From NCBI GenBank assembly GCA_905207235.1, contig CAJLKN010000027.1:1-8011 (forward strand): a stretch of 8,011 nt of DNA, read 5' to 3'. This DNA comes from an uncultured Eubacteriales bacterium (GTDB taxonomy: Bacteria; Bacillota; Clostridia; Christensenellales; Borkfalkiaceae). Position numbers and translations under genes: made by a program. Shown one piece after another: positions 1-4,891 of this stretch (position 1 is its first letter; the number at the start of each line of letters is the position of its first letter). The notes beneath the pieces are model-generated. The model saw only the letters and a program-made list of their open reading frames with translations, ran no database searches and was not told where the DNA came from.

Positions 1-30
1 CCCGCCGCGAACGCGGCGGGCATTTATTAT
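1..30 (+). terminator. GC hairpin with T-rich tail, first of two copies
   Basis: An uninterrupted palindrome CCCGCCGCG-AA-CGCGGCGGG starts at the first base of the window and is followed on the plus strand by CATTTATTAT. The T-rich side lies in the plus direction, so it may end a plus-strand gene left of the window, converging on thrC. It matches the hairpin at 75-105 with one difference in 30 bases. Its left flank is cut off, so direction and partner gene are inferred. Confidence 0.55.
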
Positions 31-74
31 GTTTAAAAAAAGTTTTATGCTCAATTCGCACGCATATATAATGC

Positions 75-118
75 GCCCGCCGCGAACGCGGCGGGCGTTT
101 ATTATAAATTTTTTAGCT
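75..118. terminator. GC hairpin terminator downstream of thrC, second copy
   Basis: A perfect 10-base inverted repeat, GCCCGCCGCG and CGCGGCGGGC separated by AA (in practice a 9-bp stem with a GAAC loop), lies about 58 bases beyond the thrC stop. On the plus strand it is followed by GTTTATTATAAATTTTTT, a good U-tract. On the minus strand the tail (GCATTATATATG) is only weakly T-rich. It probably works best for plus-strand transcripts and may act in both directions as the end of thrC. Confidence 0.65.
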
Positions 119-153
119 TATTAAAAGCAAGTCAATGCGCAAAGATTGGCACA

Positions 154-1641
154 TTATTTTTCCGAAACGAACCTTAATACTTCGTCGAACATCTTGTCGG
201 GGCTGACGACGACATTGAAGCGAACGGTCTTGTCGCGCAGCGTTGCGAGCGACTTGGGCACAGCCATAGCCGTAGCGGCGTGAAGCCTCTTTATGCCCTT
301 GAAGCTGTCCCTTACGTCGTTGCCCGTAACGGCATAAAGCACGTCCTGCGGGAATTTGTAGGGGCTTGCCGTAGATACGACTACCATATTTGTAGTATCC
401 TTTTTGTTCTTTTCGAACCAATCGACAGCCACCTTCATGGCGCAACCCGTGTGGGTATCCATGGTGTAGCCCGTGTCGCAGAACACGTCGTAAATGGTTT
501 CCACCACTTCCTCTTCGTTTGCATAGCCGCCGTCGAAAGTCTGGTTGATTTTTTCCTGTTCTTCGGGGGTTATCGAATAGAACTTGCCCGTCTTGAGCTG
601 TTCCATTCTCGAAGCTGTCAGAGCCGCGTTCCTGCCCGAAATTTCAAACAACAATCTTTCGAGGTTGGAGGAAATGAGAATATCCATAGATGGCGAAGTC
701 GTCTTGTAGAATTCGCGCCTTGCGTCGTACTCGCCCTTTGCAAGGAAGTCGGTGAGCACGTTGTTCATGTTGGAAGCGCAGTGCAGTCTGCGGACGGGAA
801 GTCCCATTTGCTTTGCGTAGTATGCGGCGAGAATATTGCCGAAGTTGCCCGTGGGCACGCAGAAATCTATGGGCGTTCCCATTTCTATCTGACCGCAGGA
901 AACGAGGTCGAGATAGGACGAGAAATAGTAAGCTATCTGGGGAGCAAGCCTGCCGAAGTTTATAGAGTTTGCCGAGGAGAGAAGATAGTTGCGCTTTTTG
1001 AGCTCCGCCGCACATTCTACCGAATTGAATATGTTTTTAACCGCCGTCTGGCAGTCGTCGAAGTTGCCCTTGACGGCAACGACATTGACGTTTGCACCCT
1101 CCTGCGTGCACATCTGCAATTTCTGCATTTTGGACACGCCGTCGTTGGGATAAAACACGCAGATTTTAACGCCCTTTGCGTCCTTGAAGCCTTCGAGCGC
1201 GGCTTTGCCCGTATCGCCCGAAGTTGCGACGAGAATGAGGATATCTTCCTTTATGCCGCAGATATCGCAGCCCTTTCTTAAAAGATAGGGAAGGAGCGTC
1301 AGAGCCATATCCTTGAACGCGCACGTAGGACCGTGGAAAAGTTCGAGTATATAAACGCCGTCGTCTATCTTTACGAGGGGTGCGGGGTCGCTGCCTTCGA
1401 ACCTCGAATAAGCCTCTTCGCAGGCGCGGAGAAGCTCTTTTTCGTCATAGTCGTCGAGATATTTATAAAGCACTTTTGCCGCGCGCTCGGCATAGCTCAT
1501 GGAGAGCATTTCTTCGAGCTCTTCTGCGCTTACCTGAGGAAATTTTTCGGGCACGAACAATCCGCCGTTGTGCGAAAGTCCCTGCACTATCGCCCTTGCG
1601 CCGCTTACCTTTTCACCGCCGCGCGTACTTATAAAATTCAT
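154..1641 (-). CDS. thrC: threonine synthase
   Basis: This encodes a 495-residue PLP-dependent threonine synthase, which converts O-phosphohomoserine to threonine and phosphate in the cytosol, the last step of threonine synthesis. The N-terminus MNFISTRGG followed by GLSHNGGLFVPE is typical of the family. HGPTCAFKDMAL holds the PLP-binding lysine (K110), ATSGDTG at 139-145 and PTGNFGN at 263-269 are cofactor and phosphate-binding loops, and SPSMDILISSNLER follows. The length fits the long bacterial/fungal-type ThrC rather than the short plant-like one. The ATG at 1641 has GAGAGG nine bases upstream. The gene stands alone behind its own promoter, with a hairpin past its stop. No homoserine kinase or dehydrogenase gene is adjacent in the window. 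No frameshift or missing key residue was seen. Confidence 0.97.
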   Translation of the reverse strand: MNFISTRGGEKVSGARAIVQGLSHNGGLFVPEKFPQVSAEELEEMLSMSYAERAAKVLYKYLDDYDEKELLRACEEAYSRFEGSDPAPLVKIDDGVYILELFHGPTCAFKDMALTLLPYLLRKGCDICGIKEDILILVATSGDTGKAALEGFKDAKGVKICVFYPNDGVSKMQKLQMCTQEGANVNVVAVKGNFDDCQTAVKNIFNSVECAAELKKRNYLLSSANSINFGRLAPQIAYYFSSYLDLVSCGQIEMGTPIDFCVPTGNFGNILAAYYAKQMGLPVRRLHCASNMNNVLTDFLAKGEYDARREFYKTTSPSMDILISSNLERLLFEISGRNAALTASRMEQLKTGKFYSITPEEQEKINQTFDGGYANEEEVVETIYDVFCDTGYTMDTHTGCAMKVAVDWFEKNKKDTTNMVVVSTASPYKFPQDVLYAVTGNDVRDSFKGIKRLHAATAMAVPKSLATLRDKTVRFNVVVSPDKMFDEVLRFVSEK

Positions 1642-1689
1642 ATTGTTTTGCCTCTCGCCGGCGCCGCGGATAGCATTTTCCGCCGCCGT

Positions 1690-1717
1690 ATTTTATCTTA
1701 TTTGTGCCTGCCGCCAA
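1690..1717 (-). promoter_or_regulatory. thrC promoter candidate
   Basis: On the minus strand a -35-like TTGGCG (1717-1712) is followed after 16 bases by TAAAAT (1695-1690). The -10 matches the sigma-A consensus at 5 of 6 positions and the -35 at 4 of 6. A start near 1683 would give a leader of about 40 bases, too short for a T-box or a threonine attenuator. It lies between the preceding gene's terminator and the thrC ribosome binding site, as expected. Confidence 0.55.
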
Positions 1718-1745
1718 CCTTTTTCTCCGCGGGCAGATTGCGCCG

Positions 1746-1790
1746 CTTTTAAATAAAGCGTGCGGCGCATGGTTGATACCGCGCCGCACG
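1746..1790 (-). terminator. terminator of the small P-loop gene
   Basis: A perfect 10-bp stem, CGTGCGGCGC (1759-1768) with GCGCCGCACG (1781-1790), encloses a 12-base loop in which GGT and ACC can pair further. It begins 15 bases past the stop of the P-loop gene. On the minus strand it is followed by CTTTATTTAAAAG, a moderately T-rich tail. It should separate that gene from thrC. Confidence 0.75.
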
Positions 1791-1804
1791 TCTGACTTTT
1801 ATTA

Positions 1805-2212
1805 TCAGCAATACTTTGCAATGAAATCGGGAAGGTCAGCCCTTTCGCAGCTGCAGGTTAAGGTAATAACAAGTTTGCTATCGTTAGAAATCTTATCGAG
1901 CATGTAGAAAGTAGCTGCAAGTTCGCTGAGCGGTTTGCCCGTAATCCTCGCAATTCCGTCTATGTAAACGTATTCGGTATCGTGATTGCCTGCGACTATG
2001 CCCTTGACGAAACCGCAGAACGCATCCTCGCCCGCAACAACGTAATCGTTGACGTCGATAAATCTTACGTCGCGGACTATGTCGTACATATAGCGCTTGG
2101 TGTCGGTTATGAATACGCTCAGACCCTTGGATGTGGCTACGTTGCTGTTTGCCGCCTGGATAATCTGTTTCGTCTTTCCGGTGCCTTTGCCGCCGCAAAT
2201 AATTTTAATCAT
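1805..2212 (-). CDS. small P-loop NTPase-like protein, function unknown
   Basis: This is a 135-residue soluble protein. A Walker A loop, GGKGTGKT, is at residues 7-14, directly after a first strand (IKIIC). A Walker B-like strand YVYID is at 81-85 and a late strand LVITLTCS at 114-121. Alternating strands and helices suggest a minimal Rossmann-like NTP-binding domain with no added domain, signal peptide or membrane segment. There are four cysteines (6, 66, 120, 122; C120-S-C122 close together) plus a C-terminal Cys135. I recall similar short proteins in Clostridia annotated only as ATP-binding, but I cannot name a function. ATG at 2212 is preceded by AGGAGG at 11 bases. It is a single-gene unit with its own promoter and terminator, so context gives no clue to its role. 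It could be a regulator, a kinase-like fold or a chaperone. Confidence 0.85.
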   Translation of the reverse strand: MIKIICGGKGTGKTKQIIQAANSNVATSKGLSVFITDTKRYMYDIVRDVRFIDVNDYVVAGEDAFCGFVKGIVAGNHDTEYVYIDGIARITGKPLSELAATFYMLDKISNDSKLVITLTCSCERADLPDFIAKYC

Positions 2213-2233
2213 TGTAATTTATTCCTCCTGATT

Positions 2234-2250
2234 CATAGTTTTATACTATG
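2234..2250 (-). other. leader hairpin ahead of the P-loop gene
   Basis: A perfect 6-bp inverted repeat, CATAGT and ACTATG with a 5-base loop, lies between the predicted transcription start (about 2252) and the AGGAGG site at 2229-2224. It would form a hairpin at the very 5' end of the mRNA. Such 5' stems often stabilise transcripts; it could also be a repressor operator in DNA form. The role is inferred only. Confidence 0.45.
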
Positions 2251-2258
2251 TTTATTTT

Positions 2259-2287
2259 ATTTTATCAGCATAAGAGAATAAATTCAA
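2259..2287 (-). promoter_or_regulatory. promoter of the small P-loop gene
   Basis: On the minus strand TTGAAT (2287-2282) is separated by 17 bases from TAAAAT (2264-2259), and the -10 is preceded by TGA, forming an extended -10 (TGnTAAAAT). The -35 matches the consensus at 4 of 6 and the -10 at 5 of 6. The predicted start is near 2252. Confidence 0.7.
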
Positions 2288-2340
2288 TACCTTTTTTAAA
2301 ATTTTATTTAATTTTCAACGCGGCATAATATTTCAGCCGC

Positions 2341-2378
2341 AAAAAAGGCGCATTTTCGCGCGCCGCCCGTGCGAAAAT
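2341..2378 (-). terminator. terminator of the aminotransferase gene
   Basis: On the minus strand GGCGC (2364-2360), loop GCGAAAAT and GCGCC (2351-2347) form a short stem followed immediately by six T (2346-2341), the classic intrinsic terminator layout. A competing 8-bp stem, ATTTTCGC with GCGAAAAT (2378-2371 and 2359-2352), overlaps it and lies within a few bases of the stop codon. A further GCGGC/GCCGC stem at 2320-2340 follows. Confidence 0.75.
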
Positions 2379-2382
2379 ATTC

Positions 2383-3585
2383 TTAAACGAGCGCCTTGCA
2401 GAAGTTTTCTATCCTTTTAAGTCCCTCTTTGATATCTTCCATAGAGAGCGCATAGGAAAGCCTTATGCACTTGTCGTCGCCGAAGCATACGCCGGGGGTT
2501 GCGGCAACCTTTTCCGCCGCAAGAAGCTGTTCGGCAAAATCCATGCTGCCGTTTATCTTCTTGCCGTTGTAGCTCTTGCCGTAGAATTTATCGCAGACGA
2601 GCATTACATAGAACGCGCCCTCGGGCTTTACATAGTCGAGACCTATTTCTTTGAGCCCGTCGAGTATCTTCATCATGTTGAGCCTTCTTTCAGCGAAAGC
2701 CGCAACCATTTCGTTCATAGCCGTTTCATCACCGTCGAGAGCGGCGATAGACGCATACTGCGTAATCGTGTTGACGTTGGAGGTTGCGTGGCTCTGGAAG
2801 GAACCTATCGCCTTTGCAACGGGTTCTGCCGCCGCAAGGTAACCTGCGCGCCAGCCCGTCATTGCATAGGACTTGGAAAGTCCGTTGACGACAATGGTGT
2901 TTTCCTTCATTTTAGGCGAAACGCAGGCGATGGAATAGTGTTTTAGTCCGTCATAGACGAGCTTTTCATACATCTCGTCGGAAAGCACGCAAAGGTCGTG
3001 CTTTTCGCACACTGCCGCGAGAGCCTTTATCTCTTCTTCGGTATAGACCGCGCCCGTAGGGTTGCAGGGACTGTTGAAGATGAGCATTTTGCTCTTTTCG
3101 GTAATTGCCGCCTCCAGCTGTTCGGGCGACATTTTAAAGCCGCTCTCCCTCGTCGTTTCCACAAAGACGGGAACGCCGCCGAAGAAGCGCACGACTTCGG
3201 GATATGTCAGCCAGTAAGGCGAAGGGATAATGACTTCGTCCCCCTCTTCTATGACTGCGGCGACGGCATTCAAAATAGCATGCTTGCCACCGTTGCAGAT
3301 TACTATCTGCGAGGGAGCATAGTCGAGATTGTTGTCCCTTTTGAGTTTTGCGCATACGCTCTTTTTGAGCGCGGGAAGTCCCGCTGCGGCAACGTACTTC
3401 GTGTAGCCCTTGTCCATTGCCTGCTTTGCGGCAAGCACGATGTGCGCGGGGGTATCGAAGTCGGGTTCGCCGACGCCGAAGGAAATTACCTTCTCGCCCG
3501 CGGCCTTCATCTCTGCGGCTTTCGCCGACATTGCAAGCGTCATGGAAGGCGCAATCTGACTTACGCGTTTGGTCAATTTAATCAT
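2383..3585 (-). CDS. class I pyridoxal-phosphate aspartate aminotransferase
   Basis: This encodes a 400-residue fold-type I aminotransferase, probably converting oxaloacetate and glutamate to aspartate and 2-oxoglutarate in the cytosol. The PLP lysine is K238 in NGLSKSYAMTGWRAGY. NSPCNPTGAVY (171-181), SDEMYEKL (202-209) and the carboxylate-binding arginine in IRLSYA (R375) are all present. The N-terminus RVSQIAPSMTLAMSAKAAEMKAAG and the GGKHAI segment (99-104) resemble subgroup Ib enzymes (Bacillus/Thermus AspB type). Related Ib-like enzymes include prephenate, alanine and aromatic aminotransferases, so substrate range is less certain than the fold. ATG at 3585 has GGAG ten bases upstream. 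It is a monocistronic unit with a strong promoter and its own terminator. All key residues are present. Confidence 0.95.
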   Translation of the reverse strand: MIKLTKRVSQIAPSMTLAMSAKAAEMKAAGEKVISFGVGEPDFDTPAHIVLAAKQAMDKGYTKYVAAAGLPALKKSVCAKLKRDNNLDYAPSQIVICNGGKHAILNAVAAVIEEGDEVIIPSPYWLTYPEVVRFFGGVPVFVETTRESGFKMSPEQLEAAITEKSKMLIFNSPCNPTGAVYTEEEIKALAAVCEKHDLCVLSDEMYEKLVYDGLKHYSIACVSPKMKENTIVVNGLSKSYAMTGWRAGYLAAAEPVAKAIGSFQSHATSNVNTITQYASIAALDGDETAMNEMVAAFAERRLNMMKILDGLKEIGLDYVKPEGAFYVMLVCDKFYGKSYNGKKINGSMDFAEQLLAAEKVAATPGVCFGDDKCIRLSYALSMEDIKEGLKRIENFCKALV

Positions 3586-3619
3586 TTGTCCGATTCTCCG
3601 AAAATTTTAGTACCACTAC

Positions 3620-3648
3620 ATTATACATAAAAATACGCCGCTTGACAA
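3620..3648 (-). promoter_or_regulatory. aminotransferase promoter
   Basis: On the minus strand TTGTCA (3648-3643), a 17-base spacer and a perfect TATAAT (3625-3620) precede the gene by about 35 bases. A short palindrome, TGTTT-G-AAACA (3650-3660), abuts the -35 upstream and could be an operator, though the arms are only five bases. Confidence 0.8.
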
Positions 3649-3731
3649 ATGTTTGAAACAATTAAATTATTTGCCGCCGTATGTTATAAAAATGATACTT
3701 TTTTGTTATTTTGTTATAAAAATACAAAAAT

Positions 3732-3764
3732 TAACGCCCGCGAGGCGATTTTTTGCGGGCGTTA
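3732..3764 (-). terminator. 10-bp GC hairpin with T-rich tail
   Basis: A perfect stem, TAACGCCCGC (3732-3741) with GCGGGCGTTA (3755-3764), encloses 13 bases. On the minus strand it is followed by ATTTTTGTATTTTTAT, a good terminator tail. It is the third hairpin past the lipoprotein gene and no gene lies between, so it may be a backup terminator, the end of a small RNA or the remnant of a lost gene. Confidence 0.6.
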
Positions 3765-3781
3765 CGCCGCAAATAAAGCCC

Positions 3782-3802
3782 TCGCCGCGCCATTCGCGGC
3801 GA
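3782..3802 (-). terminator. 8-bp GC hairpin between two terminators
   Basis: TCGCCGCG and CGCGGCGA form a perfect 8-bp stem with a CCATT loop. The minus-strand tail, AGGGCTTTATTTG, is only moderately T-rich. It may be a weak terminator or a stem of an untranslated RNA. Confidence 0.45.
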
Positions 3803-3890
3803 AGCTGACGAGAATATTTATGCACAATTTATTCTTTTACACAAAATTTTTATAATAAAAAGCGCCCCGCGTTTTAAAGAAATACGCGCC

Positions 3891-3926
3891 AAAAATACGC
3901 GCCCCGCGTAAAAACCGCGGGGCGCG
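3891..3926 (-). terminator. lipoprotein gene terminator
   Basis: A perfect 11-bp stem, CGCGCCCCGCG (3898-3908) with CGCGGGGCGCG (3916-3926), and a 7-base loop lie 25 bases past the lipoprotein stop. The minus-strand tail is TATTTTTGG. A second copy of the left arm, GCGCCCCGCG at 3862-3871, could compete for the same right arm. Confidence 0.8.
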
Positions 3927-3951
3927 TCAATTTATTTAATTTGGAGTTTAA

Positions 3952-4512
3952 TTAAGCCGCGTCGGCGACGTATATGGTAATCTCGTTGCCCGTTACGTCC
4001 CCGGCAGAAATTTCGCTGATATTGACCGAAACCGTATGCGCCCCGTCGGAATAGAAGGCATAATCTTCGCCCTCCCCGTATCCGTAAGCCGAACGTGCGA
4101 AATCCTCCGCGGAAAGAGTTGCGCCCGCCGCGCGGTATATAACATAGTTTTCGCCGCCATAGACAAAGGTTATGCGCCATGTGGCGGAAGGGTTGTATAT
4201 GCCGTAATACAGCGTGATATCCTGCGTTGCGCCCTCTTCGACATACTTTGTAAGGCAATCTTCGTCGGTGAAGAAGAAATTATCGCGCCAAAGCCCGCCG
4301 TCGCTTTCAAACTCGTCGGGATATGCCGCTGTCAAAGTTCCGAATGTAACCTCTTCGCCTTGGGCGACGGTAAGAGTGTATGAGCTTACCTCGCTCCCGT
4401 ATGACACCGCGTTTACCGTAACTGTGTGATTTTGCGAGCAACCGCCGAGACATATTGCCGCCGCAGTGAGCGCGGCGAAGGCGATAAATGCTATAATTTT
4501 TCTTATTTTCAT
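3952..4512 (-). CDS. predicted lipoprotein with two InlB B-repeat-like domains
   Basis: This 186-residue protein starts with a lipoprotein signal: MKIRK, a hydrophobic run at about 6-21, and lipobox LGGC with the lipidated Cys at 25. The mature part seems to hold two divergent repeats of about 75 residues. The first (about 30-106) ends with FFTDEDCLTKYVEEGATQDI then TLYYG, which resembles the ends of InlB B/Listeria-Bacteroides repeats (GWYTD...CTTKY...DITLYA.W). The second (about 110-183) contains YAFYSDGAHTVSVN and ends EITIYV. These are small beta-grasp folds common on Gram-positive surface proteins. It is acidic, rich in Tyr, Gly and Thr, and lacks an LPXTG anchor, so it should sit on the outer face of the membrane. 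ATG at 4512 has GAGAGG seven bases upstream. Ligand and role are unknown. The repeat assignment is from pattern reading only. Confidence 0.85.
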   Translation of the reverse strand: MKIRKIIAFIAFAALTAAAICLGGCSQNHTVTVNAVSYGSEVSSYTLTVAQGEEVTFGTLTAAYPDEFESDGGLWRDNFFFTDEDCLTKYVEEGATQDITLYYGIYNPSATWRITFVYGGENYVIYRAAGATLSAEDFARSAYGYGEGEDYAFYSDGAHTVSVNISEISAGDVTGNEITIYVADAA

Positions 4513-4562
4513 GAGAAATCCTCTCCCTTTATATTTATTATATTTAATCGTGCCGCATATTC

Positions 4563-4591
4563 ATTGTACCACGCACAAATACGATAGTCAA
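4563..4591 (-). promoter_or_regulatory. lipoprotein gene promoter
   Basis: On the minus strand TTGACT (4591-4586), a 17-base spacer and TACAAT (4568-4563) give a near-consensus sigma-A promoter, each hexamer matching at 5 of 6. The leader of roughly 45 bases is AT-rich. This shows the lipoprotein gene is transcribed independently of the feo operon upstream. Confidence 0.8.
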
Positions 4592-4630
4592 TACTTACAA
4601 ATCTTTTTTATATTTCTATTAATAACGTGC

Positions 4631-4663
4631 AACGCCCCCGCAGCTCAGGCTGCGGGGGGCGTT
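4631..4663 (-). terminator. hairpin closing the feo operon
   Basis: AACGCCCCCGCAG and CTGCGGGGGGCGTT pair over 13 bp with one extra G and a 6-base loop, 51 bases past the last feo-cluster stop. The stem is very strong, but the minus-strand tail (GCACGTTATTAATAG) is not a real T-run. It may therefore protect the mRNA 3' end rather than terminate by itself. Confidence 0.55.
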
Positions 4664-4713
4664 GTATGTGGAGTGTTAAAGTGTGTTCGATTTAATATTG
4701 AGCCAAAGGGCAA

Positions 4714-4887
4714 TCATTGCGAATGTCCGCTTCCCTTTTTGCGCGAAGGGCAGCTGTGAGGGCAATGCGCGCAACCGCAGTCGCAGCCCGAAGGAATGCC
4801 CTTTACTTTTTTGTATATCGCGGCGGCGATTACGCCGATTACCGCGACGGAGCAAATAACAATTAAAATTATTTCCACTGCACCCAT
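4714..4887 (-). CDS. FeoB-associated Cys-rich membrane protein
   Basis: This 57-residue protein has one N-terminal membrane helix (about residues 5-25, EIILIVICSVAVIGVIAAAI), a basic KKVKG stop and a short tail with the pattern CDCGCAHCPHSC (five Cys, two His) ending in RKKGSGHSQ. It fits the FeoB-associated Cys-rich family found next to feoB in many Bacillota and may bind or hand over iron at the membrane; no biochemical role is settled. I choose ATG at 4887, because GAGGTG (4902-4897) lies nine bases before it. A longer reading from GTG at 4899 would have its start inside that Shine-Dalgarno site. The gene begins four bases after the feoB stop, so it is translationally linked to feoB. Confidence 0.88.
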   Translation of the reverse strand: MGAVEIILIVICSVAVIGVIAAAIYKKVKGIPSGCDCGCAHCPHSCPSRKKGSGHSQ

Positions 4888-4891
4888 ATTG

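Larger units (their letters stand above)
3586..3951. other. 366-base intergenic region without a gene
   Basis: From right to left this gap holds the lipoprotein terminator, an AT-rich stretch, two further GC hairpins, a short direct repeat (GTTATAAAAAT at about 3681 and 3713) and the aminotransferase promoter. The plus-strand reading frame at 3649-3855 crosses the hairpins, has no ribosome binding site and reads as AT-rich spacer, so I do not call it a gene. The two extra hairpins are the unexplained part. Confidence 0.7.

Noticed and set aside
280..1281. Long plus-strand reading frame (333 codons) opposite thrC
   Set aside because: It is antisense to an unambiguous threonine synthase, has no ribosome binding site seen, and its His/Cys/Arg-rich, domain-free translation is what a GC-biased antisense frame gives.
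1642..1758. T-box or threonine attenuator upstream of thrC
   Set aside because: The likely leader is only about 40 bases; there is no T-box core, specifier stem or Thr-rich leader peptide.
2998..3630. Plus-strand reading frame (210 codons) opposite the aminotransferase and its promoter
   Set aside because: It is antisense to a complete, motif-bearing gene and runs through that gene's promoter.
3649..3855. Plus-strand frame of 68 codons in the intergenic gap
   Set aside because: It crosses two GC hairpins, has no Shine-Dalgarno site and its sequence is AT-rich spacer translation. A TTGACA at 3642 on the plus strand lacks a good -10.
4466..4759. Plus-strand frame of 97 codons across the lipoprotein promoter and feo hairpin
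   Set aside because: It runs over a promoter, a hairpin and the end of another gene, with no recognisable domain.
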